A stretch of 64,000 bases of DNA. It comes from Nitrospira sp. Lineage in GTDB: Bacteria; Nitrospirota; Nitrospiria; Nitrospirales; Nitrospiraceae. The notes beneath the pieces are model-generated. The model saw only the letters and a list, made by a program, of their open reading frames with translations, was not told the DNA's origin and searched no databases. Below, in pieces: positions 51,982 to 60,733 of this stretch. Within the stretch, counting starts at the first letter, position 1. Each line of letters starts with the position of its first letter. The translations under genes were made by a program, and so were the position numbers. The stretch covers positions 1-64,000 of the forward strand of contig JAURZE010000023.1 in NCBI GenBank assembly GCA_030653545.1. The letters are read 5' to 3'.

Positions 51982-52144
51982 GCGGGCAGCGAGCAAGAAG
52001 ACTGTGCTGACTGCCCCAATCATTTTCCGATTCCCCATATCCTCCCCCAAGGGTGTGCCCCGGTTGGTTTTCACTGCGCGCATTGAGCGACCGCCGCTTC
52101 ATCGCGGGGGCTCAGCGAGCAAGAAAACCGACCGGGGCGCACCC
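51982..52144 (+). repeat. Direct repeat B, palindromic, right of the toxin-antitoxin pair
   Basis: This second copy of the repeat at 51155-51302 starts with GCGGGCAGCGAGCAAGAAGAC and contains the same hairpin (GGGTGTGCCCCGGTTGGTTT and its complement). It is 15 bases longer because of a segment near 52005-52030. Confidence 0.85.
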
Positions 52145-52152
52145 GCCCCTCC

Positions 52153-52182
52153 TTGACTCTTTGAAATCCGATCCCCGACAAT
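52153..52182 (+). promoter_or_regulatory. Promoter placing the start of transcription at the folB start codon
   Basis: TTGACT (52153-52158) and GACAAT (52177-52182) are 18 bases apart, and the ATG follows six bases later at 52189. No ribosome-binding site is visible, so the message may be leaderless. Confidence 0.4.
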
Positions 52183-52188
52183 GCCCGC

Positions 52189-53130
52189 ATGTCAGCACAC
52201 ATCATCATTGAACGATTGGAATTCCGTGGCCGCTGCGGCGTTACCGCGGAAGAACGGGCGAAACCTCAGCCGCTGGCGGTGGATGTGGAATTGGATGCGC
52301 CCCTCGATCCGGCCGGCCACTCGGACCATCTCGCGGACACCATCGACTATGCGAAGATTGCGCAACGCCTCGTCGAGATCGGCACGATGCAGGAGGCCTG
52401 CTTACTGGAAACCATGGCGGAGCGATTCCTCGCCATGCTGTTTGCAGACTTTCCCATTAAACGGGCAAATCTCTGGCTTCGTAAACTCCATGCGCCTATC
52501 AGCCAGGTGACCCGCTCCGTCGGCATCAGGATCGAACGAACCAGGCTCGCGCAACAACTCAGCTGCATTGAACCGAAGCCGGCCCCGTTTCTGGTCGAAC
52601 AGCTGCCCCGCCTCCCTAAAGGCAAGGCTCTGGATGTTGCAGCAGGCGGAGGCCGACACTCCCTATTCCTCGCCGCACAGGGTTATCACGTCGAAGCGAT
52701 CGACCGCGACGAAGCCACCCTTACCCAGCTTGCTGCATCCGCTGCGGTAAAAGCACTCCCCCCGATCAAGACCAGGACGATCGACTTGGAGCAACCGGCG
52801 CCATTCGACCCTGGATTCGGCCATGAGACGCATGATGTGATCATCGTCTTTTTCTATCTGCATCGATCGCTCTTTCCGTTTCTCATCGATGCGCTCAAAC
52901 CCGGCGGCATGTTGGTCTATGAGACCTTTACGATCGATAACTATACACATCACAAACATCCGCGCCGGTGGGAGTTCTGCCTGTCCCACAATGAACTGTT
53001 GCGCATGACGTCGACGCTTCAGATTCTGCACTACGATGAAGGGCCGCACGACGGTGTCGAAGGCCCTCGCTCGACCTATACCGCTCAGCTGGTGGCCCAG
53101 AAGCCGCTGCGATCGGCTCACGCGACATGA
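52189..53130 (+). CDS. folB: Dihydroneopterin aldolase fused to a class I methyltransferase
   Basis: The 313-residue fusion has two domains. Residues 1-118 match FolB: IIIERLEFRGRCGVTAEER, the TIDYAKIAQRLVEI helix, and the LLETMAERFL catalytic-region Glu; FolB forms 6-hydroxymethyl-dihydropterin in folate synthesis. Residues 130-313 are a TehB-like SAM methyltransferase with motif I ALDVAAGGGRHSLF and the AIDRDEATL acidic end of strand 2. The symbol applies to the first domain only. The substrate of the second is unknown; a pterin link is only a guess. ATGA overlap ties it to the PHP gene. FolC is encoded at 44940. Confidence 0.85.
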   Translation: MSAHIIIERLEFRGRCGVTAEERAKPQPLAVDVELDAPLDPAGHSDHLADTIDYAKIAQRLVEIGTMQEACLLETMAERFLAMLFADFPIKRANLWLRKLHAPISQVTRSVGIRIERTRLAQQLSCIEPKPAPFLVEQLPRLPKGKALDVAAGGGRHSLFLAAQGYHVEAIDRDEATLTQLAASAAVKALPPIKTRTIDLEQPAPFDPGFGHETHDVIIVFFYLHRSLFPFLIDALKPGGMLVYETFTIDNYTHHKHPRRWEFCLSHNELLRMTSTLQILHYDEGPHDGVEGPRSTYTAQLVAQKPLRSAHAT

Positions 53131-53975
53131 GCCGCATCGATCTCCATCTACACACCACCCATTCAGACGGCAGCCAGTCCCCAGCTGAAGTCGTCCGGCT
53201 TGCCCATGAGGCAGGCGTCTCCGCCCTGGCCATTACCGACCACGACATCACCACCGGCCTTCCTGAGGCCATGGCGGCAGGACAGGCACTCGGCATTGAG
53301 ATCATCCCCGGAATTGAAATCAGCTCGCGCCACGGTGCATCGGAACTGCATGTGCTGGGCTATTTCCTCAGATGGCAAGATGCCCAACTCAACGAGCGCC
53401 TGCTGACCCTTCGAGAGAGCCGTCACCGCCGCAATCCCAAGATCATCGAACTGCTGCAAGCCACGGGGATCGATATCACCTACGATGAAGTACGGGCCGT
53501 CGCCGGGAGTGATTCGGTGGGCCGGCCGCATATCGCCCGCGTCCTCATGGACAAGAAGGTCGTAACGACCGCCAAAGAAGCGTTTGACCGGTTCCTGGCT
53601 GAAGGTAAGGCCGCCTATGTGCCGCGCGATCTCCCCGCCCCTGCCGATGCGATCCGCTGGATCAAGGATGCAGGCGGGCTGGCGGTTCTTGCGCACCCCA
53701 CCTGGGTCAAGACGACCGAAGGGACGCTGACCGACTTAGCCCGTCAGCTGAAAGAGCAGGGGCTGGACGGAGTCGAAGTCCACTACAGCACTCACACCCC
53801 TCGACAGACCCGCACGTATTTGAGTCTCGCCAAACAACTGGGCTTGTTGGTCACGGGCGGCAGCGACTTTCACGGGATGACCAAACCCGATATCGAGGTC
53901 GGAACCGGGAAGGGCTCGCTGCATGTTCCGGATCATCTGCTCCCGAAACTCAAGGACGCCGTCGCGCAGCTCTAA
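53127..53975 (+). CDS. PHP-domain phosphoesterase (TrpH/YciV-like)
   Basis: The 282-residue PHP-domain protein has the metal-binding motifs DLHLHTTHSDG, AITDHDITTG, IPGIEISSR and a late GSDFHG. This places it with the YciV/TrpH group, which includes RNase AM, a 5'-3' exonuclease on short RNA and 3',5'-bisphosphate nucleotides. It overlaps the folB fusion gene by ATGA. The stop codon is directly followed by a remnant of the 124-bp element. Confidence 0.88.
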   Translation: MSRIDLHLHTTHSDGSQSPAEVVRLAHEAGVSALAITDHDITTGLPEAMAAGQALGIEIIPGIEISSRHGASELHVLGYFLRWQDAQLNERLLTLRESRHRRNPKIIELLQATGIDITYDEVRAVAGSDSVGRPHIARVLMDKKVVTTAKEAFDRFLAEGKAAYVPRDLPAPADAIRWIKDAGGLAVLAHPTWVKTTEGTLTDLARQLKEQGLDGVEVHYSTHTPRQTRTYLSLAKQLGLLVTGGSDFHGMTKPDIEVGTGKGSLHVPDHLLPKLKDAVAQL

Positions 53976-53991
53976 CAGGGTGCTGAAAAAG
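53976..53991 (+). repeat. Remnant end of the 124-bp element
   Basis: CAGGGTGCTGAAAAAG follows the PHP gene's TAA with no gap. It matches the end of the 124-bp element that abuts the tatC and radA stops. The rest of the element is absent. Confidence 0.5.
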
Positions 53992-54071
53992 CATCATTGC
54001 CACGTTTACTCATTCACCGAGTTTCTCTGCAACCTGCTAACCCGCTCTTCCTGTGTGATTCCCGCTATTCG

Positions 54072-54099
54072 TTGACTCTCCGGGCCTATCCGCTAGACT
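54072..54099 (+). promoter_or_regulatory. Sigma-70-type promoter for the kinase gene
   Basis: TTGACT (54072-54077) and TAGACT (54094-54099) are 16 bases apart. The start of transcription, near 54106, lies after the TTG at 54100, which supports the ATG at 54127 as the start of the kinase. Confidence 0.5.
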
Positions 54100-54126
54100 T
54101 TGGGCAGCTTCTCACTGAACCTATCC

Positions 54127-55527
54127 ATGACACACGCATCTGGCTGGCTCATTCAGTTCGCGATCGTCTCATTCGTGGCCCTGTTTGCAGGGCCACTCCT
54201 GAGCAAGCTGCCGTTTGCCGAACACTTTCCGCTGACCCTCCTCGGATTGACGGGTCCGCAAACGATTCGTCTCATCGCTGAGGGCACCGGCCTCCTCACA
54301 CTCTGGCTCCTGGCCTTTCATGCCTTCCGCCACATGCCGGACAACGGGCGAGGATTCACCTTTGTCAGTCGCATCGTCCTTCCTCTGACCACGATCGTGG
54401 TCCTCATTGTCGGGGACAAGACCATGCAAGTGGTCGGACAATCGCTGATTGAAGACTTCGGCATCCAGCGATACAGCCTCGGCTATGCCGCCACTCTGGT
54501 CGTTGCCGGACTCTGGCTGACTGTGGCGTGGCTACTCAACATCGACGCCCTCCATCACTACTTCACCGCCCCTGCGCCGACACGCAGTCAGAAGAAGACG
54601 CCTCAGACCGTCGACGAGAGTCATGACGTGCAGGAACGCTCCGGTCCTTCCGAAACGTCTGACTCAGCGTCCGCAGATTCGCCCAACAATGGATCTCCCC
54701 CCGCCACGCTTGGACGGTACAAGGTCCTGAAGGAACTCGGACGCGGAGCCATGGGGGTCGTGTATTTGGGCAAAGATCCCACGATTCAACGATTCGTGGC
54801 CATCAAGACCATGCGGTTGGACGAGATCGACGATGCGGAAAAGCTCCAGGAAGTGAAGACCCGGTTTTTCCGTGAAGCGGAATCGACCGGCCGGCTCACA
54901 CATCCCAATATCGTCACGATTTACGATGCGGGGGAAGAACAGGAGCTCGGCTACATCGCTATGGAGGTCTTGGAGGGCACGACGCTCAAGCACTGGTCGC
55001 GCAAACCCAACCTGCTGCCCCTCGACAAACTGATTCCGATCCTTGCCACCGTGGCCGACGCCCTGGACTATGCCCACCAGCAAGGCGTCGTACACCGCGA
55101 CATCAAGCCGGCCAATATCATGATCACCAAAGGCGCGACGGTGAAAGTCATGGATTTTGGCATTGCGAAAATGGCATCGTCGTCGAAGACGCAAACCAAC
55201 ATTGTGCTCGGCACTCCTACCTACATGTCGCCGGAACAGATTGCCGGGAAAAAGGTCGACGGGCGATCCGACATCTTCTCGCTGGGAGTCGTCCTCTATG
55301 AAATGCTGAGCGGCCGCCCCCCATTCACTGCGGATAACTTATCCGCCTTGCTCTTTGCGATTGCCCATAATCCCCACCCTTCTATCAAGGTCATCCGTCC
55401 GGACATTCCTCCGGCTCTCCAACACGTGCTCAACCAAGCACTCGAAAAGGATCCGGCTATGCGATTCCGACGGGCGGCCGAGTTTGCCCAGGAACTGCGC
55501 GCCTGCCTGCAAGGCCAGACCGTTTAA
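54127..55527 (+). CDS. Membrane-anchored Ser/Thr protein kinase (Hanks type)
   Basis: The 466-residue protein has about four N-terminal hydrophobic helices (residues 1-155), a polar Ser/Thr-rich linker and a C-terminal kinase domain. The kinase motifs are complete: GRGAMGVVYLG (glycine loop), VAIKTM (Lys), VVHRDIKPANI (catalytic loop), MDFGIAK (DFG) and GTPTYMSPEQ (activation segment). The kinase domain faces the cytoplasm, but the membrane part is N-terminal, unlike PknB types with extracellular PASTA. The PP2C phosphatase gene 12 bases downstream is its likely counterpart. Confidence 0.93.
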   Translation: MTHASGWLIQFAIVSFVALFAGPLLSKLPFAEHFPLTLLGLTGPQTIRLIAEGTGLLTLWLLAFHAFRHMPDNGRGFTFVSRIVLPLTTIVVLIVGDKTMQVVGQSLIEDFGIQRYSLGYAATLVVAGLWLTVAWLLNIDALHHYFTAPAPTRSQKKTPQTVDESHDVQERSGPSETSDSASADSPNNGSPPATLGRYKVLKELGRGAMGVVYLGKDPTIQRFVAIKTMRLDEIDDAEKLQEVKTRFFREAESTGRLTHPNIVTIYDAGEEQELGYIAMEVLEGTTLKHWSRKPNLLPLDKLIPILATVADALDYAHQQGVVHRDIKPANIMITKGATVKVMDFGIAKMASSSKTQTNIVLGTPTYMSPEQIAGKKVDGRSDIFSLGVVLYEMLSGRPPFTADNLSALLFAIAHNPHPSIKVIRPDIPPALQHVLNQALEKDPAMRFRRAAEFAQELRACLQGQTV

Positions 55528-55539
55528 CTTGAGGAGCCC

Positions 55540-56355
55540 ATGCCGCTGGCCGTCACCCATAGCGCCCTCTCCGATATCGGTCGCAGACGATCGCATAATG
55601 AAGATCGTTACTGCACCGACACCACCTTAGGGCTCTTCATCGTCTGCGACGGCATGGGCGGCAGCAAGGCCGGCGAGATTGCCAGCGGCCTCGCGGTCGA
55701 AACTATCCATCGCCATATCAATGAAGCATCACAGAACCCTGCGTTCCCGTTGATCGGCCAATCCGACCCCACCATGTCACTCTCAGGGAATCGCCTCCTC
55801 AGCGCGATTCGCGATGCCAATCGCGTCATTCATCGTGAGGGGCGCAGAAATCCGGACTGGGCCGGAATGGGAACGACCGTCGTCGCGGTGCTGCTTGCAG
55901 ACCAGCTGATGTCGTTCGCCCATGTCGGTGACAGTCGCCTCTATCTGGTCCGCGCCCACGCCATCCAACCCCTGACCGCCGATCACTCATGGGTGGCCGA
56001 ACAGGTGCGCTCCGGCCTGATGACTGAAGCCGAAGCCGAGCGATCGCCACAGCGCAACATCGTCACCCGCGCCGTGGGAGTGGCACCGGATGTCGACATT
56101 ACCATCGGCGAGGCGGAGCTGCAGGTAGGTGACCGTCTCTTGCTCTGTTCGGATGGGCTGACAAAATACGTCGGGACAACGAGGCTCCTCAATGTCCTCA
56201 CGCAAACCGATGACCTGAACGACGCAGCCCGGCAACTGGTCGCCCTCGCCAATGATGCCGGCGGAGACGATAATACGACGGTCATCACTGTGGCCGTCCA
56301 TGAGGCCATGGAGCAGCCGATGTGGAATCGGCTCCGTCAACGACTGGCCATGTAG
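55540..56355 (+). CDS. PP2C-family protein phosphatase (partner of the Ser/Thr kinase)
   Basis: The 271-residue phosphatase has SDIGRRRSHNEDRYC, FIVCDGMGGSKAGE, AHVGDSRLYLV, LLLCSDGLTKYV and GGDDNTTVITV, a full PP2C metal-site set. It is encoded 12 bases after the kinase and should dephosphorylate the kinase or its targets. GAGGAG precedes the ATG. It converges on the Cys-rich membrane protein gene. Confidence 0.95.
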   Translation: MPLAVTHSALSDIGRRRSHNEDRYCTDTTLGLFIVCDGMGGSKAGEIASGLAVETIHRHINEASQNPAFPLIGQSDPTMSLSGNRLLSAIRDANRVIHREGRRNPDWAGMGTTVVAVLLADQLMSFAHVGDSRLYLVRAHAIQPLTADHSWVAEQVRSGLMTEAEAERSPQRNIVTRAVGVAPDVDITIGEAELQVGDRLLLCSDGLTKYVGTTRLLNVLTQTDDLNDAARQLVALANDAGGDDNTTVITVAVHEAMEQPMWNRLRQRLAM

Positions 56356-56441
56356 CGACACCTCACCAACCGGGACGTCGCGTGACCCTGGTTCGAGTAG
56401 TCTGGGATCTGGAATAGATATCGTTGAGTGATCGAGACTGG

Positions 56442-57062
56442 CTAGTTCCTGAGGGTGAGTGCGCCTTTAGGTAACGTTGCGTAACATCCGTCCGACACGT
56501 CCTGAGCGTGATCCTGCAAGCACTGCAACATCTGCCCCTCTCCTGACGGCACCTCGCGACAGAAGCGTTTGACATCATCCGCACAGGCCACCGCATGGCC
56601 GGACCGTTCCTTCCACCGCACGAGCTGCTGGCGAATCATCGACTGACACGGGGACGGAAGCTGCTTGGTCCGCTGCTCCATGCAACGTCGGCGATCCTCG
56701 CCTTGCAGGCTATCGGGACAGGCCTGCTGCAGTTCGGCCTCACATTTCATCTCCGCGATTTGCCTTGCGCGGGGATCTAATGCAACGGCTGCCCCCCCCA
56801 GGCCCTGCTCGGGTTGAGGTATCTCCGCCCCGTTGACGACGACTCGACGCGAGCCCGGTGCATCCGGCGCCGGCACCCCTGGAATGCTCAGGTCCAGCGC
56901 GGGCGTCGGAGGAGTGGCTTTCATCAATCGAGACGAAACGCCGGATGCATGGAGCTGATCTTTGGTGGGCATATTCGCCCAGACCAGTCCCCATACCAAT
57001 CCCAACCCGACAATGGTCACAAGGATGGCCGTCAGACGGCTTGATGATGATGGCTTCGGCAT
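56442..57062 (-). CDS. Membrane-anchored Cys-rich repeat protein (GLG1-like repeats)
   Basis: The 206-residue protein has one N-terminal hydrophobic helix (about residues 10-29), a Pro-rich linker, and two Cys-rich units: CEAELQQACPDSLQGEDRRR...C...C and CADDVKRFCREVPSGEGQML...CL...C. These match the Cys-rich repeat of GLG1/CFR-1, known in some bacteria as well. The domain would lie in the periplasm. Its function is unknown. Confidence 0.65.
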   Translation of the reverse strand: MPKPSSSSRLTAILVTIVGLGLVWGLVWANMPTKDQLHASGVSSRLMKATPPTPALDLSIPGVPAPDAPGSRRVVVNGAEIPQPEQGLGGAAVALDPRARQIAEMKCEAELQQACPDSLQGEDRRRCMEQRTKQLPSPCQSMIRQQLVRWKERSGHAVACADDVKRFCREVPSGEGQMLQCLQDHAQDVSDGCYATLPKGALTLRN

Positions 57063-57152
57063 GATGTAGGCCTAGGATAGGACAACATCTGAAGAAAAGC
57101 ACCGAAAGGAGAGATTCTGAACAGTGCGCAAGAGAGAACGCTCTGGGAGAGA

Positions 57153-58166
57153 TTAGTTCTCCGACGTCTCGACGATATGATTTTCGAACCTCGTACAGCC
57201 CTCTGCCAGCAATCGATTGGTCAGCATTTCACCGGGCCATTCGATCGGCAAGTCGGCAGTGAACACCCAGACATCCGGAGACGTCCAGACCGGTCCATGC
57301 TCCTCCGGCAGTTCCGGATCAAACAGATCGGTCCACACGGGCATATAGACGCCGTTGCCGCATTGCGTATGCAGGTGTACGACCGTCCGCGACCGGACCA
57401 ATGGATCGAGATCCCGCCACACTGCCGCCGTTTCATCGGCCAAATGATGGATACGCACCGCATTCTGCGCATCGAACATCGCATAGGCCGCATAGACCGG
57501 GACCTCGATGGTATCCGGCGCCAGCGCCAATTCAGGGCACTGCTCGACCAGTCCTTCAAGAATCGCCCGCCGATGCCGATCCTCCCAGGAATCAGGTAGC
57601 CCGGGATCGGACGCGCCGATAATTTCAAACAGCAAGAACGCGGTATTTTCCACCGGCGGGTACAGTCGTGCGGCGATCGCTTGCGTCCGCTCCGAGTCTG
57701 CCACCGAGGTCAAATGGTCGTGCAGCATCTGAAGATTGAGCGGCTCCAGCGTCGCGTCGGTCAGCAATCTCGATTCCACCCGCACCACCGTGCCGGCCGA
57801 CAAACGCAGATGCCGGTGGAGCAACTCCGCGGTGGCTATAGGATCAATTTTGAGCTTGAGCGGGGCCGTGAGGTTGGCTTGCAGGGGAAGCTCCAAGGCC
57901 GCCATCGTGGCGTAGACCGGTTTTTCTTCCGTCGATTCATCCAACGCCAACGTACAACTGGCTTCCGCCAGCAGATCGAACAACCATTCGGCCATTTCTT
58001 CATCGAGCGCAGCCAGGACGGTCAGCAGGTCGGACTCGCGCCCCTGCTCTAGAAAGGCTTGCAACGTATCGATCGCCGCGTCGGTGTCGCCGTGATCATG
58101 ACGACGCGCATTGATCAAGTGGATGAGGTCGCGGGTGAGCGGATCGGGACGAGACCAAGCCAACAT
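57153..58166 (-). CDS. Unknown cytoplasmic protein
   Basis: The 337-residue protein has no signal peptide or membrane helix, is acidic, and has predicted helices in the first 70 residues (HINARRHDHGDTDAAIDTLQ-like region) and a mixed C-terminal domain. I recognise no family. It lies between the Cys-rich protein and yjbQ on the minus strand and has normal codon-like composition, so the gene call is good though its role is not known. Confidence 0.65.
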   Translation of the reverse strand: MLAWSRPDPLTRDLIHLINARRHDHGDTDAAIDTLQAFLEQGRESDLLTVLAALDEEMAEWLFDLLAEASCTLALDESTEEKPVYATMAALELPLQANLTAPLKLKIDPIATAELLHRHLRLSAGTVVRVESRLLTDATLEPLNLQMLHDHLTSVADSERTQAIAARLYPPVENTAFLLFEIIGASDPGLPDSWEDRHRRAILEGLVEQCPELALAPDTIEVPVYAAYAMFDAQNAVRIHHLADETAAVWRDLDPLVRSRTVVHLHTQCGNGVYMPVWTDLFDPELPEEHGPVWTSPDVWVFTADLPIEWPGEMLTNRLLAEGCTRFENHIVETSEN

Positions 58167-58311
58167 CAGACGCTCCTCAAATTACCGGAAAAGGACTCTT
58201 GCTCACCGACATGGCACGATCTCCATGTTGCCAAAGAATCTACGCAGGAGCAAGGGCGAAGACAGTTCCTGCGACCGGACTTCCGGCACCAACCGCGGGA
58301 TACGGCACTCA

Positions 58312-58725
58312 TCATTCACCAATCACTTTCACCAGCACACGCTTTCTTCGCCGCCCGTCAAATTCACCGTAGAAGATCTGTTCCCAGGGGCCGAAATCAA
58401 GCCGCCCATCCGTCACCGCCACCACGACTTCACGCCCCATTAGCTGGCGCTTCACATGGGCATCGCCGTTGTCTTCGCCGGTCTCGTTATGCCGGTACAC
58501 CGCGTCGTGCGGCGCAAGTCGTTCGAGCACGTCGTCGTAGTCTCGGAGCAGTCCCGGTTCGTCGTCGTTAATATAGACGCTGGCGGTGATGTGCATCGCA
58601 TTGACCAGCACCAGCCCTTCCTTCACTCCGCTCGCGTTGAGAACGGCTTCGACCTGAGGCGTGATATTGAGATAGGCGCGGCGCGTCTTGGTCTCGAACC
58701 AGAGTTCCTCTCGATACGACTTCAT
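58312..58725 (-). CDS. YjbQ-family protein (UPF0047, secondary thiamine-phosphate synthase type)
   Basis: The 137-residue protein has [38 protein letters not shown] and [18 protein letters not shown], the full UPF0047 signature. One member has weak thiamine-phosphate synthase activity; the main role is unknown. It is divergent from nrdJ. Confidence 0.92.
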   Translation of the reverse strand: MKSYREELWFETKTRRAYLNITPQVEAVLNASGVKEGLVLVNAMHITASVYINDDEPGLLRDYDDVLERLAPHDAVYRHNETGEDNGDAHVKRQLMGREVVVAVTDGRLDFGPWEQIFYGEFDGRRRKRVLVKVIGE

Positions 58726-58814
58726 CGGCCCAACCTATTCGTGCGTGTCTCGACGGGCATTCTGCCGAACGGTCCGCCCGAGATTCAAGTGGCAGGCGAG
58801 AATCAGCGACTCGA

Positions 58815-58843
58815 TTCGCCCCGCACCCGAAACGGACTATAAT
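58815..58843 (+). promoter_or_regulatory. Candidate promoter immediately before nrdJ (possible leaderless transcript)
   Basis: A perfect TATAAT (58838-58843) lies seven bases before the ATG at 58851, with a weak TTCGCC 17 bases upstream. The alternative ATG at 58842 falls inside the hexamer. No Shine-Dalgarno sequence is visible for either. Confidence 0.4.
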
Positions 58844-58850
58844 GAAAATC

Positions 58851-60602
58851 ATGACCAAGAGGCCACCACGCGCATTACCGCAGCCACTCTCCGCCAACGC
58901 CACCACTGTCTTGGCCCAGCGGTACCTCGCAAGAAATCCCGAGGGCGCCGTGGTGGAAACCGCGGCGCAGCTCTTTTGGCGCGTCGCACACGACATCGCC
59001 CAAGCCGAACGCACCTACCCGCCTCCGACCAGACAGCCGCATCTCGCGCGGCGGTTCTTTGACCTGATGGCTCGCCTCGACTTCCTGCCGAATTCGCCGA
59101 CCCTGATGAACGCGGGGCGTCCGCTGCAGCAACTGTCGGCCTGCTTCGTCCTTCCGGTTGAGGATACGCTCGCGTCGATTTTCGATGCCGTGAAGTATCA
59201 GGCCTTGATTCACCAATCGGGAGGGGGCACGGGGTTTTCCTTCAGCCGGCTTCGCCCGCGGGCTGACCGCGTCGCCACAACCAACGGGGTCGCCTCCGGT
59301 CCGGTCTCGTTCATGCGGGTTTTCAACCTCTCGACCGACGTCATTAAACAGGGCGGCACCCGGCGCGGTGCGAATATGGGCATTCTACGGGTCGATCACC
59401 CGGATATTCTTGAATTCATCGCCCTCAAGCAGAACCAGTCTGAGATGACTAATTTCAACCTGTCTGTCGGCATCACCGATCGATTCATGCAAGCCCTGAC
59501 ACGTCAACAGGCGATTCCGCTCATCAATCCTCACACAGGCCAAATCATTCGCCGCGTGGCGGCGCAAGCCATTTTCGATCAACTGGTCCAGGCAGCCTGG
59601 CAATCCGGAGAGCCCGGTATCGTATTCTTGGATACGATCAATAGAGCGAATCCCACCCCTCACCTGGGTGCAATCGAAGCCACCAACCCCTGCGGAGAGC
59701 AGCCCCTCCTTCCTTACGAGTCCTGCACGCTCGGCTCCATCAACGTCGCCAACTTTGTGGTGACGCGCTCAGGAAAACCGGCGATCGACTACGATCGATT
59801 GCATCGCACCATTCCAACTACGGTGCGATTTCTTGACAACGTACTCGATCGCTCCCATTTCCCCTTACAGGCCATCAAGGACCAAACCGCGCTCACCAGA
59901 AAGATCGGCCTCGGCATCATGGGCTTTGCCGATCTGCTGATCCATCTCGGCATTCCGTATAACTCGGACGAAGCCTTGACGGTCGCAGAAAAACTGATGA
60001 GTGTCATCCAAACCCAGGCTCACGAAGCGTCGACTCAGCTGGCACGCGAGCGCGGGGTGTTCCCCGCCTATCGCGGCAGCCGCCTGCAAACACACCGACA
60101 ACGTTGGCGCAATGCCACGGTCACAACCATCGCTCCCACCGGCACGATCAGCATCATTGCGGACTGCTCTGCCGGAATCGAGCCGCTCTATGGCATCCAC
60201 CTCGTACGCACGGTGATGGACGGCATGGCACTCGCCAGCCTTCATCCTGCATTCGTACGGCACGCCGAAACGCACGGCCTGGCGCTCCCGTCGCTCCAAC
60301 GTGAGTTGGAACAGAGCGCCTCAATCCAACATCTCACCCAGCTGCCGGCTTCCCTACGACAGCTCTTCATCACCGCCCACGACGTGTCGCCGTCACATCA
60401 CGTACGAATGCAAGCAGCCTTCCAACGCCATAGTGACAGCGGCGTCTCGAAAACGATCAACCTGCCCCCCTCGGCGACGCCTCAAGACGTCGCCGAGGCC
60501 TTCCATCTCGCCCATCGCCTCGGCTGCAAAGGGCTCACCGTATTTCGTTCTGGGAGTCGACGCGATCAGGTCCTGTCCTGCTCACAGCAACAATCCTGCT
60601 GA
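58851..60602 (+). CDS. nrdJ: Adenosylcobalamin-dependent (class II) ribonucleotide reductase
   Basis: The 583-residue enzyme makes deoxyribonucleotides using vitamin B12. SGGGTGFSFSRLRP, NPCGEQPLLPYESCTLGSIN (active-site Asn-Cys-Glu region) and APTGTISIIADCSAGIEP are class II/class I large-subunit motifs. PNSPTLMNAG is typical of NrdJ. It is on the short side and lacks an N-terminal ATP cone. A cobalamin-binding protein is encoded at 62342. No B12 riboswitch is visible upstream. Confidence 0.93.
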   Translation: MTKRPPRALPQPLSANATTVLAQRYLARNPEGAVVETAAQLFWRVAHDIAQAERTYPPPTRQPHLARRFFDLMARLDFLPNSPTLMNAGRPLQQLSACFVLPVEDTLASIFDAVKYQALIHQSGGGTGFSFSRLRPRADRVATTNGVASGPVSFMRVFNLSTDVIKQGGTRRGANMGILRVDHPDILEFIALKQNQSEMTNFNLSVGITDRFMQALTRQQAIPLINPHTGQIIRRVAAQAIFDQLVQAAWQSGEPGIVFLDTINRANPTPHLGAIEATNPCGEQPLLPYESCTLGSINVANFVVTRSGKPAIDYDRLHRTIPTTVRFLDNVLDRSHFPLQAIKDQTALTRKIGLGIMGFADLLIHLGIPYNSDEALTVAEKLMSVIQTQAHEASTQLARERGVFPAYRGSRLQTHRQRWRNATVTTIAPTGTISIIADCSAGIEPLYGIHLVRTVMDGMALASLHPAFVRHAETHGLALPSLQRELEQSASIQHLTQLPASLRQLFITAHDVSPSHHVRMQAAFQRHSDSGVSKTINLPPSATPQDVAEAFHLAHRLGCKGLTVFRSGSRRDQVLSCSQQQSC

Positions 60603-60733
60603 CGTCGCGACTCGATCCAGGAGCTCCGTCCCCTGGTAGAATTTCCCCACAAAATTGACTCCATCGGACCTTGGTGATAAGTACTTTCACAGAATATGAT
60701 CGTTTGCCGATGATCGCTACAGGGAGGTGCCCG

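Noticed and set aside
58726-58850. A cobalamin riboswitch before nrdJ
   Set aside because: The gap is only 125 bases, with no B12-box-like sequence, and the promoter box sits at the start codon.
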